A DNA stretch of 64,000 bases. Source: Taxawa tesnikishii (nom. ined.). Its lineage: Eukaryota > Ascomycota > Dothideomycetes > Dothideales. The translations under genes were made by a program, and so were the position numbers. A model generated the notes under the pieces. The model was not told the DNA's origin. It saw nothing but the letters and a program-made list of their open reading frames with translations, and searched no databases. Shown here one piece after another: positions 48,531 to 59,959 of the stretch (positions within the stretch are counted from its first letter, which is position 1; each line of letters starts with the position of its first letter). The stretch lies in contig JAPDRO010000013.1 in assembly GCA_030247885.1 (NCBI GenBank), positions 62,001 to 126,000 of the forward strand, written 5' to 3'.

Positions 48531-49552
48531 TCAAGCAGTAGCCCGAAGGGTCTCAGCAGGCGTCTCTGCGAAGGGCTGGCCGAGGCCAGGAAGATCAGGC
48601 CAGGGCTTCTTGACCGCATCCTGGATCTTGACTATGCAGCCCTTTGGTCCTGCCACCGCGCCTGTTTCAAACGCCCAGTCAGTCTCACGCACTCGCCGAC
48701 ATATCATATCCCAATTCTCCCAAAAACAGAAAGAGAAGAAGACTTTTTTACTCACCATTGACGACCACGATACCGTTTTCCTTATCCACCTTCAACACCC
48801 TCAGATTCTGCACCGTAACCTGCTCGGCGCCCATACGACCCGCCATCTTCTTCCCCGGCAGCACCCTGCTCCCACTCCCCTGTGACGCACCCGCACTTCC
48901 CATCGCGCGATGCGTCAAACTGTTACCGTGACTCGCCGGCTGCCCACCAAACCCCCACCTCTTCATCCCGCCCGCAAACCCCATCCCCCTACTCCTCGCC
49001 CTCGCGTCCACAAACTGGCCCTCAGCGAACCAATCCGCCCCAATCGCCCGCCCAACCCCGAGCAGGCCGTCGGCGCTCCTGACCCTGAACTCGCCGACGT
49101 GGCGCTTGAGCGGCACGCCCTGGGCGGCGAAGTGCCCTTGTTCGGGGCGCGAGACGTTGCGCGCCTCCTTTGTGCCGGCGCCGACCTGGACGGCCCAGTA
49201 GCCGTGCTGGGCCCGCGTCTTGTGGCTGATCACCTGCACGCGGTCGAGCTGGAGCACCGTGCAGGGCGTGCGCTTGGCCGTTGCTGGGTCGTAGATTGCC
49301 GTCATGCCCTTTTTGATCGCGAGCGCGCCCGTCCGCAGCGGGAGCGTGTACTCCTTTCGTGCGAACGCGGCCGTTTTGGAGCTGCTGAGGATGGGGAGGT
49401 CCGCGCCGTGGTTGAAGCGGTCGGGTCGCGGGGGTGGATGGATTTGATGCCCCGGATCGTGGTTCGGGGGATCGTGGTTCGGGGATCGTGAGCGAGGGGA
49501 GGAGGAACGGCGGGGGTAGCGCGGTGAGCGGCGAGGCGAGTTTAGGCGGCAT
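48531..49552 (-). CDS. MRPL9: Mitochondrial large-subunit ribosomal protein uL3m (yeast MRPL9)
   Basis: uL3m is a core protein of the mitochondrial 54S/large subunit near the peptidyl transferase centre. After the presequence (MPPKLASPLTALPPPFLLPS) come HPPRPDRFNHGADLPIL, RTGALAIKKGMTAIYDP, TPCTVLQLDRVQVISHKTRA, GYWAVQVGAG, EFRVRSADGLL and the L3 signature RGMGFAGGMKRWGFGGQPAS with HGNSLTHRAMGSAG, GSRVLPGKKMAGRMGAEQVT and VLKVDKENGIVVVNG. One intron splits VVVNGAVAGPKGCIVKIQDA near 48660-48756. Two one-base gaps occur near the start, at G4 49481-49484 and G5 49430-49434; healed, they give TIRGIKSIHPPRPDRF. The first lies in one of two adjacent 15-bp repeats whose sister copy has five Gs. Confidence 0.93.
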
Positions 49553-51580
49553 TGCGGTTTGTTTTTGCGATGGCGATGCCGGATCGTGGTTATGTTGGAA
49601 GGGCGGAGATGGATCTGGACGACAAATCTTCCCTTGCAGTACATTGGCCTGCGAAAGATGGATGTTGCGAAGTCCTCTCCGGAGGCAAGTTCTTCCGTTC
49701 CAGGATGTGCCCGATGCGGCTGAACGGAACCAACCACATCCCTTGATTACTCTCCTCATCTTCTCCCTACAAAGACTACATTAGAGTGCTGTTCTATCGT
49801 GAGATGTGCCTTGTACGTGCTCGTTCGGTTATCACGGTCATGGAAACACAAACTTGCGCGAAGTGTCTTGGTACCTCAGCAGCAACTCGCAGTCATACTC
49901 GGTGCCATCCAAGACGCCGGTTTCTGCATGCCTTGGAGCATTGCGCAAGCGTTCGAGCGATCAACTCAATGTTCATCGAGTTTGCCCATATGATCCCAGG
50001 CCATGATGCATTGGTGCTTACTGAATCAAAGGAGTAGGATCATGAGTTCGAAAGAGTGTATCGCACGGATGGCTCATCTGGACGGTACCCTCCATCACCG
50101 CCCGGCGCCACTTTTCTACGCGTTAATGGCCAGAGGAACGCGGCAGCGGACATCCTCTGAGCGTTTTCTTTTTCTGTTGTTCTTCCTCCCCATGACAAAG
50201 TTACGCTATGGGGAATGTAAAATTCGGTAATCCCGTCCTGCTCATGTAGGTGATTTCCATTGGTCTTCGTTTCCATGTCTAGCTTCTCCGTTCAGCCAGC
50301 CAGGAAATACTTGGCCCTTCTTCATAGGCGTGCGATAGCGAAAATTGCGGACCGACTTCCTCCGATCATCCCCAAGTATGGGTTGGTTCTTCTGGTCGGT
50401 ACCTCTCGCTTCGATGTATATCCTGGCACTTGAATTGCTAGGCAGCCGGAGCAGCTTATGGAGACGGATACGTTGCTGTTGTGTTCGACTACAATCCTGC
50501 GATTACTGCTGGTCAGCGCTGTCAGTTCACGGCATCGAACCTCGGAGGCGCGGAGTGGAAATATGCCGTATATTAATGCGAGAGGTGCGGGAGACATGAC
50601 CTCAGCGCCGCTTACAGGGTTGTCGCTGCCCTGTGGTCCAGGAACAGTCTGTTAGGTCCGGCCCGGTTCGCGTGTTGAGCTGGGAATACATGTAGTGAGC
50701 CATATAGAAGGTGCCATGATTCGTCACTCTCGTTCAAAAAGGAGTGTTCTATCCGTTATCACTCAACCATTGCTGCGTCAGAGTCACGCCTCAAGACCTC
50801 TGTCCCCGCAAAATCCTGCGCCATCCAGTGGTTTGTTAAATTCTCCGAGAACCTGGCCATCTTGTGAACCGTGGAGAACGCATGACCGGTGCAGGCGTAG
50901 ATGTAAATATACAACACGAGCAAAACAGCGTTACCGCACATGTCTTTCAGCACAAATCCAAGCGAGGCGCGTAACAGATCCACGTAGAAGCCGCGGACTT
51001 CTCTCGTTCAGTCTTCGTCGTTTTATACTACAAGTATTGCTGCGCTGCCGACATCCTTCTTCCTCTCGCGCGTGACGCAGCCGGACTACCTGATGGCCTC
51101 GAAGAAGAACAACCACATTCCATCAAACGAGGATAAGGCGGATCAACGTTTCCACTGAGAAAACACGGACAGTCATTCTCGCATGCAGGAAATGCGTCGA
51201 ACATATCGGAGGATCTCAGATGGTCCGGGATGAACTCAGCGAGTTTCTATCCGAAACCTAGGACCTGTTGATGATACTGAGTGAGTCAATCGCTAAGCGA
51301 AGCAACACAATCCTCCTGCTCGGCTAGCAGCACACAAGAGCGGGGCTGAGCCGCTTCTGTCAAAGAGAACCTCGAATCTACGCCATACACAATGAATCAC
51401 GGACTGGCTAACCCGTTGGAAATATGGCTTGGAAGACTCACTCAGAATGAGTAGATTCTACGTTGATCTAATAATATCGGACTACATCTGATCAGGAGAT
51501 GCCAACCCTGCGCTTGGCAAGGGAGCCTGTCCACCTGCGTAGGCAGCAGTTCGATACATGTATATCTGCGGGATGCGACA
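49553..51580. other. Gene-poor intergenic region
   Basis: About 2 kb upstream of the uL3m gene and of the P450 gene. Short frames on both strands carry no domain. I recognise no transposon or RNA gene. Confidence 0.45.
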
Positions 51581-53347
51581 ATGCATTGGAGCCAGTTGAC
51601 CCCACAGTGTTTGTTGGGTGTCATCATGTTCTGGACAGCCACCGTGGGTGTCGCACTCTTTGCGATCGCTCTCACAGCCTTCCTCCCCAGCAAAGATGGC
51701 GGCACAGCCTTTCCTTCCAACGTCCCATGGGCTGGCAGGAAGAAACAAATATTCGCATCCCTACGCGCTAGGTGCCGGGAGCTTTCTGCTGGTACGAAGC
51801 CGATCAAAGAAGGCTACGAGCAGGTACAGAAGATCTCGCCTTACGAGCACACGAGCTGCACTGAAAACGCATAGTACAGCAAGAAGAACCAATTGTTCAT
51901 CCTTCCAGGCCTCACCTGGTGCGAGGTCCTGGTACCGCCCTCGCAGATTCAGTGGCTTGTGAGTCAACCAGAGTCGGTCTTGAGCGTGACCTCTACGCAA
52001 GACGATCTGCTCTGCCTGCGATACCTCGCACCGGGGCCATTTCCGGATTTCGCCATGGATTTCACCGTGATCCGGAGAGATCTGACCAGACAGCTCAACA
52101 AGATCCTGCCTGATGTTGTTGATGAACTCTGTGCTAGCCTCGACCGTGAATGGGGCCTTGACGACGAGCAGTGGGTCGAAAAGCGAATCGATAGCGTCGA
52201 GCACGCAGCGCTCAGGACCGCAAACCGTGTCTTCTTTGGCAAGGACCTGGCTCAGAATGAGCAGTTTCTGCAAGGAATCAAGCGTTATCATATCGCCTTT
52301 GCCGGTGTGGCGAGTTTAGTTCGCCTGCTGGTGCCGAGGATCTTCATGCCATTGGCCGCACGCCTGCTTGCTCTACCTGTGAAATATCTCTCTCGGCGAT
52401 TGAGTCAACGCTCCGTCTTACCTATGATGAATGACATGATGCCTGGGGTTTTGAACGGCCATCACACCCCAGATGGTGATGCGAAGCCTAACAATATTGT
52501 GCAGTGGATGATGTATGAAGCGGCCGGGAAGGGTGAGCTGACTCCCAGTCACGCCCGCGATATCGCAGCCAAAGCGATCTTCTTCAACCTGTTCGGTAAG
52601 TCCACCCTCACATCAGTCACAGAAAAGGACCTTCTCATCCGTCTTAGCGGTGCAAACGATTTCCTTTACCATGATGATTACTCTCACTAGCATCCTCACC
52701 TACGCGGACGCTGCAGAGCTCCTTGCGAAACTTCGTGCAGAGGCCGATACTATCTTGCCCAAGATTCTCAACGATCCTACAGCGCTGCGTGAGATGGTGC
52801 AGACCGACTCGGTGATCCGGGAAGCCATGCGTTTCCACCCCATGACGGTCCGCGCCCTGTCCCGAGACGTTGTTCAAGAAGGCGGCCTACGTACGCCAGA
52901 CGGTACACTGCTACCGCAAGGCACCCGAGTGGGCACCGCGGCAGGCTGCATGATGCGTGATCCCGAAATCATGGAAGGGGCCGACAGATTCGAGCCGATG
53001 CGTTTTGTCCCAGACGAGAGGAACAGCGAAGATGGTACGTCTGCGGTGATGAAGCGGCAGCAGATGGTAAACATCAATGAGCACTTCCTCTCCTTTGGAC
53101 TCGGCAAGCATGCGTGGTGAGTCTCTTTTGTTGATCTGCTGAAGCAGGCTTGCTGATGCGTTGTACGTATAGTCCCGGCCGCTTCTTCGCCGCGCAGGTC
53201 ATGAAGCTGCTGTTGGCTCTCATGGTGACACGCTACGATATCGAACCGTTGAAGGAACCTCCGAAGTTCTTTGAGATTGCGGATATCACCGGACCTCCGG
53301 GTAAGACAAAGATCAAGGTCAAGCGCAGGACGTTGGTCGAGCAATAA
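51581..53347 (+). CDS. Cytochrome P450 monooxygenase
   Basis: A membrane-anchored microsomal P450. The N-terminal helix reads LLGVIMFWTATVGVALFAIA, then a basic-Pro hinge and FPSNVPWAGRKKQIFASLRA. Exon 2 (from 51875, after a 51-nt intron) continues YSKKNQLFILPGLTWCEVLV and VSQPESVLSVTSTQDDLLC. The I helix appears as FAVQTISFTMMITLTSILTY across an intron near 52600-52650; the usual AGxxT is replaced by a VQTISFT stretch. The K-helix ExxR is in VIREAMRFHP, the PERF-like region is DRFEPMRFVPDE, and the heme loop FGLGKHACPGRFFA spans the last intron with the axial Cys in the final exon. The sequence resembles fungal P450s of terpenoid/indole-diterpene type such as ent-kaurene oxidase relatives. 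No synthase or other pathway gene lies within this window. The frame is clean. Confidence 0.9.
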
Positions 53348-53882
53348 CGAGGCATGCTGGGTCTGGGTGTATGTATTCTGAAGGCCAGCTGGCTGGCCCA
53401 GTCTGGCGGCTAGGACTCTTGATAGCTTCTCTTCTCAGCCACCGTAGCTCGAGTATCCCGACTCTTCTCTCGCAGCGACTCGTCTGTCGTAACACAACGA
53501 TAATGGCAAACAAGCATGGGAAACAAGACTTTAGCCGCCAAGACGACTTTAGGCGGGCACGTTGCGGCTTTGGCGGGGCCTCCGGATGGGGAAGTTGCGG
53601 AGTTTAGCGCGAACCTCATTTATCCAACGCGTGCAACCTCATCCGTCGCATCTTCGACCTGAGGAGGGATCGCAATGCTGAAGTATCGGAAAACCTCCTA
53701 GTGAGGGGAAGTTGTAGTGCGGCGGTCAATTGCAATCCTCGTCTGCAGGAACAATGACGATGACTTGTGCGGACATGCATGCACGATATAAAGGCGACTT
53801 TCTGCCTCGTTGTAGGTTCTTTTCCAGCCTGCGGGGTTCTGCTGGGAAAGTGTTTCTTTGGTCATTCCTTCGTTAGGGCGTC
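53348..53882. other. Intergenic region before the carboxylesterase
   Basis: No gene. A TATAAAGG (53787-53794 region, GATATAAAGGCG) about 90 bases before the next start codon is a fair TATA box for the carboxylesterase. Confidence 0.5.
53787..53794 (+). promoter_or_regulatory. TATA box of the carboxylesterase gene
   Basis: TATAAAGG lies about 92 bases upstream of ATG 53883 on the same strand, in an otherwise GC-balanced leader. Position and sequence fit a core promoter element. Confidence 0.55.
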
Positions 53883-56158
53883 ATGCCGTCCCAACTTCTA
53901 GCAGCTTGCCTTGTGCTGCTGTCCCTAGGCAAAGCCGCGCTTGCGACCCCGAGCACTAACCAGCTCGGTGATATCAGCATCTTGGCCGCCGATGATCTGA
54001 TCAGTATGTTGCTTCACTGTTCGTGTCGTCTCTCGATCAATACTGACCCGGCCATGTATAGCCACGGATAACAACAAGACGAGCGCTGCTCTTTTGTTGA
54101 GCTCTCCGGTGACCTTATCAGATGCGTTGACGGCATGCGAAGCACTGAGCGAGGATCTGTGGTCTCCTTCACCCCTTCCTTTCGATGCCGGCTTGAACAG
54201 CTCGCTCGCCTATGAAGTATACAGCGGACGTGTCGCGGGTGACCAGCTTTTCTGGGTCGGGCAAGCTCGGTCCAAACGCAGTGCCCCATGGAAAGCACCG
54301 GCTCACCCGGGATGGGGACCTCCTGCACACCCCAAGCCCCCCAAGGACCTCACCAGGCGCCATCTTGCCAAGCACTGGATGTCAACGGAAATCTTCACCA
54401 GGTGAGCTGCAGCGAAAAGCTGCCTACCCTGTGCTCCCAGACTGCTCCCGCTTCGAACATCACGTTTGCGAACACTTCCGCTCTGTATCAGGTTGCCCAG
54501 ACAGTCGGCGCTCAGACGCTCGTTGGGTACAGAGACTTCTTAACCTTCCGTTTCATGGGAGTGCGGTTTGCAGCTGAGCCCGAGAGGTTCACGTACTCTT
54601 CGGTATACGAAGGCACCGGCACCAACAATGCTCTTAGCCCGGCGCCAGAATGCCTGACCACCCCTAACAACGGCAGCACTGACTGCTTGTTTTTGAACAT
54701 CTGGACTACCAATTTGCCCGCTCCGTCCGCCAAGAAGGATCTTAAGCCTGTCATGGTATACATTTACGGAGGTGAGTCTTCCACATGGTGGAAGAGGCGT
54801 GCACTGAGCTGACGGATGTATCAGGTGGGTTCACATCAGGTTCCGCCAGCAACCCTACCAACGACGGTGGTAATCTTGCTGCCCGCGGCGACGTCGTCGT
54901 GGTCGATATCGCATACCGTCTCTCAACTCTCGGTTTCCTCGCCCTCAACGATGGCGTACATAACGGCAACTACTGGATCTCCGACCTGATCTCCGGCCTG
55001 GAATGGGTTCAGAAGAATATCGAGGCCTTTGGCGGCGACCCATCGCGCGTTACCATCTTCGGAGAATCTGCTGGTGCTGCATCCGTCAACGCTCTGATTG
55101 CTTCGCCCAAGGGCAAGGGGCTCTTCCACGGAGCCGTCATGCAATCTGATTACTACCAGCCCTACATCCCTATTGCCAAGGCGATCAATCAGTCCACTGC
55201 CCCGATTCTCAACGAGACAGGCTGTGCTACTGCTGTGGACCAGCTCGCGTGTCTGCAAGCTTACAACGCCACTGCATTGATCAACCTGAAGACCATTTTT
55301 AAGTGAGTTTGCATCTACCAGAACGATATTCCATACTGACGTGTATGCAGCTACCCCGTCATCGACGGTACGTACCTCGTGTCCTCCTTCATCGATCTCA
55401 ACAGCACGACAACCATCACCAACCGGGTCCCCATCGTGATGGGCGTCAACCGCGACGAAGGCGGCGTCCTCGGTACCGTTTTCCCGACCACCAACCTCAC
55501 AACCGGCATCCTCGACCTCGCCGCCAGCGAAGGCGCCAACGCTTCTGCGATTCTCTCCTCCGGCCTCTTCCCACTCGGCACCAGCCAGTCCAACAACGCC
55601 ACGCTCGACGTCTTCAACACGACTACACGCATCTACACCGACGAGTCCTTCCGCTGCTTCAACCAGTTCGAAGCCTACGCCGGCGTCCAAGACGGCGTGC
55701 TGCCCAACATCTGGTTCTACGAGTTCAACCGCACGTACCAGGACCCCGGGTACGATGCCAACCACGTGTGCGGCGCTCCCAAGACGCCCTCGCATCCCAA
55801 CGGCGACCCCTCGCTCGAGTACTTCAAGTGCCACGCCGGCGATCTCGCGAACACGTTCGGCAATGTCGCGCGCGTCGGGTTTCCGGATCGCGATGGCTTG
55901 GATGCGCCGTTTGGACAGTTGGTGACGGATTATTGGACCACATTTGCGAGGAACTTGAACCCGAATCCGGATATGGGGTATCTGAAGGCGAGGGGATACT
56001 GGAATACGATCAACCAGATTCAGGTTTCGGGAGCGTGGGAGAAGGTGGATGCGGGTAACCCGAGGATGATGGAGTTGCAGTGGAACTCGTTGATGGTGCC
56101 GTTCAGGGATGTGGCACAGTGTGCGGTCCTGGGGTATCCGTTGGACTTCCTTCTCTGA
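53883..56158 (+). CDS. Secreted type-B carboxylesterase/lipase with N-terminal extension
   Basis: A secreted alpha/beta-hydrolase. The signal peptide is MPSQLLAACLVLLSLGKAAL. Before the catalytic domain lies an extra region of about 160 residues (DNNKTSAALLLSSPVTLSDA, LTACEALSEDLWSPSP, then CSEKLPTLCSQTAPASN) with paired cysteines, seen in a subset of fungal type-B esterases. The catalytic part has GVRFAAEPERF, DCLFLNIWTTN, the oxyanion region VMVYIYGGGFTSGSA, nucleophile Ser in IFGESAGAASVNALIASPKG, acid Glu in GVNRDEGGVLG, and a likely His in FKCHAGDLANTFGN. Introns fall near 54004-54061, 54772-54824 and 55303-55351. Frame is lost once, at C4 54284-54287, in the extension; one base joins it. 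Many N-glycosylation sequons. Substrate unknown. Confidence 0.88.
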
Positions 56159-56498
56159 CCGTCGGTGGTATGTTGAGTCAAGAGAAAGGCACACCAAAGC
56201 TATAACCGGAGCAGTTGCTGTGTATATAGTCACTAAGCTGTACGGAATCAATCTTCCTGGATCTTCCCTTGTGCAGCCGAGGTGCCGTGCGGTCCAGGGA
56301 GCAACAATTGTGCCTGCTTCTTCTGAGCAAACTCATTCTTCGCATCAAGCTGGGCTCTCCATTCCCTGAAAGCGTCGACGTGTTGCGTAGGACATGGATA
56401 TGAATTTCGAAGACATCCTACTCCGAGATTCCGGGAGTCTGCTTGCCTGAATCAGGGGGTCTTACTAGGTTTGCAGCAGCCCAAACCTCGGGAGACAA
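56159..56498. other. Intergenic region between convergent genes
   Basis: 340 bases, 3' ends of the carboxylesterase and HET genes; nothing recognised. Confidence 0.45.
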
Positions 56499-58382
56499 TC
56501 ATATAAGGGTGAAATGCTCAACCGCAACATTGTTGTCGTGCATAAACTGACCAAGGTTTACTCCTTTGAGATCTGGAATAATCACCTCACCCACCAGCGT
56601 GTAAGTCCCTCGATTGTTTGCTGGGCGTAAGGCACAAAACAGGAGGGAGCCGAACAGATAGACGACGAGATCGTCTTTGCGAAGATCCTTTGGTCCAACA
56701 CCGACAAGATCAGTGGCTATCTTGAAGCGTTTGCACCGCCAACCCCCATCTCCTCTGGCTGCCAGGGAGCCGTAAACGTAATCATCCCAGCCCCAGATCC
56801 ACTTAAAGAAGTCCAAACAATCGTCAGAAGAGCGATCCCAACTCCGCAACATCGTGGAGTTATATACCTTGACATCGGGCGACATGCTCTCAATTGGTGA
56901 AGTCAGCCACTCATTTAACTCTTCTTGCGTGTTGCAACCCCCAGGTACTTCGTAGGTGCGACCGAACCGGAAACCAGCGCTAGTGAGTGTCATGGCACTT
57001 TTGTCGACCTTGACAGCTAGGGGCGGAGCTGTGGAACGGTTCACGTATCAGTGGCAAACGTCCATGGTGTCGACGACCCGTTGCATTTTGTAAAGGTCCG
57101 GTAACCATGAGCAACTTTGACGTTGAGAGTTACTCCGAAAAATGACATCCAAGATGCCGTATGTAGTGATGTGGTGGATGACAAAGTCTGCATAAACACC
57201 ATCAACCGATCGACCATAGTCAACGGGGAAAAGTGTGTGGCGCTCGCCCAAAAGCCCTAGCAATCCGTAGACTTTGTCACGCGGATCAGTGGCCTCGAAA
57301 CTTGCGCATTTTTCAATGAGGCACAAAACATCGATGCCGTCGAATTTGTCCCCGTACCTGGGCAGCCTGTATTGAAAGTTCCCTAGGTTTGTAAAATTTG
57401 TAAACGTCGATGTTTTCGGATTTCCTGATCTGGAACAGATCATACATGATAGAATCGAAGGGATATTTGCGAGGTCCAAGACAAACTATTGGTTTCACCC
57501 TCGCAAGACAGAATTCTTGTATAACCCACAGTCGTCGCCACCATGCTTTGGGCTGAGAAGCGAGCTGTGCCTGGCAACAGTCAGAACGTCACCCTAACCT
57601 TTAGCGTAGCTCACAAATTCATGAAGCACGGTGCTCCGTATAAGCCACCTGACGGATGACGAAACACTCCGAAGAGGCGGCCTATAAAAGACAGTTCGCC
57701 GAAAAACGTCGCTTGCTCGCTGTCGTGTAGGGTTTCAGTGATAACCTCTGGAGCAAGCAGTCGACCACCAGCCGAGCAATCGTTGGATACACCGGTATAG
57801 GAGATCGTATCATCATACATCACGTACAAAGGTCTCAATGTTCAGACCAGTAGATTTACCACAAGGGCTATAATCATTGGATACCGATGGGTCAGTCTCG
57901 CCAAGCCATATGCAGACCATCTGAGCTTGTTGGTAGATGGAACCCATGAAGTGTAATTGTCCGTTGCGCTCCTCTGTGTCTATTTGGTTGATGCAGATAG
58001 CGTCAATCCAGATAGCACATGGCCGATCTTCATAGCGTAGTCGTCTCAGAGCATTTTCGACCGTCTGGGAGACGCGGAAGCCTGCTACTCCGTTGACTTC
58101 GATGGAGTGATCCCAAGGTTGATCGGCCCATGCGTAAGACAAAGCTGAATAACAATTTTTGCATTGATTGAGAGTGTCCTTTCGCAAGGTGCAGACGACA
58201 GGGTCGTTGTAGCTCCCCATGTGAATCTCCAGTATACGTATCTCTTGCTTCTTACCATCAAGGGAATCTTCGTAGAAGTCTGTGTTGTGACGTGGAGTTG
58301 TATACAACAAACTATGGGCAGGATCTTCGGCTGTCGGTGGGCGGCAGTCGACAGTAGTGGACGTCCCAGTTCGATCGGTCAT
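56499..58382 (-). pseudogene. HET-domain gene, apparently disrupted
   Basis: The 5' part encodes a clear HET domain: EIRILEIHMGSYNDPVVCTL, YSALSYAWADQPWDHSIEVN, LRRLRYEDRPCAIWIDAICI with NQIDTEERNGQLHFMGSIYQ, and QAQMVCIWLGETDPS. Further on come KAWWRRLWVIQEFCLARVKP, FEATDPRDKVYGLLGLLGER, YADFVIHHITTYGILDVI and a C-terminal half ending HFTLI. This is the DUF-tailed HET class common in Dothideomycetes. The reading frame is interrupted about three to four times. Some interruptions may be the same base-calling gaps seen elsewhere, but at least one does not look like that, so the gene is probably broken. It belongs to the incompatibility neighbourhood at the right end of the window. Confidence 0.7.
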
Positions 58383-58801
58383 ATCGGCATTCGCAGCAGG
58401 TGGTATAGGACGGTACTGCCAGGAAATTTCTGCCAGGAAGTTAAGTGTTGATGTGTGCTCGAAGTAGTTCGTACAGTTAAGTACTCGAGTCGAAAGTCAC
58501 AAAGTGAGGGGTCCATGGGCTGAGGGCGGCTTTGAGGAGGCGCAGCACTTACCCGTGTACCAGTACCAGTCAATGAGAGGATGCATTGCGCTGCCTCGAC
58601 AATGTTCGCAGAACAAGTCAGACACGCGGATATTAATGTAGATGACCGAAATCTGTCAACTTCAATTGTGTTGTAGAGGCGTCGATGTCCTCGGTATATC
58701 AGAGAATTGCCTATGCATAAATATCCCAAACCTAACGCCAAGACATGATAGCAAGCAACCTTCTCTGCTCAACCGCGTCCTATATTCACAGCCTTACAAT
58801 G
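58383..58801. other. Intergenic region
   Basis: About 420 bases between the HET gene start and the CP-motif gene; nothing recognised. Confidence 0.45.
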
Positions 58802-59257
58802 CTACCTAGTGTCTCGGTCCATGCTGACCAGTAACAGGGCACACGGCATCCTCCGCCGCCTTCTCAACACTCGGGTGCTGGTGCACCTTCCCTTGTGATG
58901 ACCCAGCGTAGCCTTAGTAATCGGGCAGACATCGCCATCCTTGCTCTGCGCAGTGCTCGGGTGGTCCGGTGGCAGGATGGACGAAACGGGACCGACGATG
59001 GGGCATATGCCCTCGTCGAGAGCCTCGTTCTCGGGCTGGTGGATGACGTCCTTGAGTGCAGGGCAGGACTCGGCGTCGCTGAGGTTCTTGGACGAGGCGT
59101 TGGGGATGCCGGGGTGCTTGGAGAGGTTGTGGTGGTGGGCTGTGCTGGCGTTGGTGACGGGGCAGACGAGGTCCGGTGCGTTCATGTCGAAGTCGGGGTG
59201 AGAGGGTGGGAGGATGGTGTTGGTCGTGCCGACCACGGGGCAGACTTTGGAGGCCAT
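58802..59257 (-). CDS. Small duplicated protein with six Cys-Pro (heme-regulatory-like) motifs
   Basis: I know no characterised ortholog. The protein starts MASKVCPVVGTTNTILPPSH, then LVCPVTNASTAHHHNLSKHP, DAESCPALKD, then a second round: GICPIVGPVSSILPPDHP, DVCPITKATLGHHKG, and, after a one-base gap at C3 58890-58892, KVHQHPSVEKAAEDAVCPVT and QHGPRH. Each half has CP(V/I)VG, ILPPxHP, VCP(V/I)T, HH, HP and a third CP, so the gene is an internal tandem duplication of about 65 residues. CP dipeptides followed by V/I are the consensus of heme-regulatory motifs, where Cys binds heme; the HH pairs could also bind metal. No signal peptide, no membrane helix, about 145 residues. Heme or metal binding is an inference from the motifs alone. 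Confidence 0.72.
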   Translation of the reverse strand: MASKVCPVVGTTNTILPPSHPDFDMNAPDLVCPVTNASTAHHHNLSKHPGIPNASSKNLSDAESCPALKDVIHQPENEALDEGICPIVGPVSSILPPDHPSTAQSKDGDVCPITKATLGHHKGRCTSTRVLRRRRRMPCALLLVSMDRDTR

Positions 59258-59959
59258 GGTTTGGAGTCTACAAAGAGTAGCAGATGTTATGTCGCTTGAT
59301 TTTATGAGTAGAGAGTCTGATGCTCGGAACGAAGATAGATATTGTGGCTCTTATGGTTTTGTTTACCGCTCACCTTTGGCTCCCCGCACCGACATTGTAA
59401 AGTTTCAGGAGGGGTTCCAAGCAGCCAATCAGCAGGACATCGGAGGTCAGATTGGGAAGGATGCAACCCTGATGCCTTCACTTACAGTACCGACCATCTT
59501 CTCTTTCCTCAAAGAGATCTGTGTTGTTCTCTCCGAGTATGGTGTTTTTGCCGAATGTCTAGCTTCAATAATCCGAGTTACCAGTTATGCTTTGGAGCTC
59601 GGTCTGATCGTAATGATAGTGAGTTACTATTACAGGTCAAGCTTGTTCTCACGACGGCCTGAACCTGTCTAGTAAAATAGCACGCTTCCAGCTACAAATG
59701 CCCCCGATGTAACGCACAGCAAGACACTGCTATCTCTAAATCTCTGATAGGCATAGAGGCGTTGATGTATCGTCGCTGCCTTGTTATATGCAATTGTTCG
59801 GCTGAAATCCGACTTGGCGACAACGCAGCCCAGCACAGCCACACGTCCTACGAAAGCTTGTCCCACTCCCACTTCTTCCTCCAGCTGATATCTGTCTTAC
59901 TGTCTTATCACGCTACATGATACTCTCTCATCCTCATTATCGCTTTCAGAACCAACACA
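59258..59959. other. Intergenic region between CP-motif gene and HET-C
   Basis: About 700 bases between divergent starts. A 152-codon plus frame (59214-59672) has a hydrophobic end but overlaps the CP gene antisense and lacks family features; not called. Confidence 0.45.

Noticed and set aside
48910-49491. 193-codon plus frame
   Set aside because: Antisense shadow of the uL3m gene.
55303-56058. 251-codon plus frame rich in Arg and His
   Set aside because: Out-of-frame shadow of the esterase exon with biased, low-complexity composition.
54923-56251. 442-codon minus frame
   Set aside because: Exact antisense of the carboxylesterase; long only because of codon bias in GC-rich coding DNA.
51581-58382. 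Secondary-metabolite gene cluster (P450, esterase)
   Set aside because: No polyketide synthase, NRPS, terpene cyclase or prenyltransferase is present in the window, and the neighbours are incompatibility genes.
59214-59672. 152-codon plus frame with hydrophobic end
   Set aside because: Starts inside the CP-motif gene on the other strand and has no domain; no clear promoter or splice pattern.
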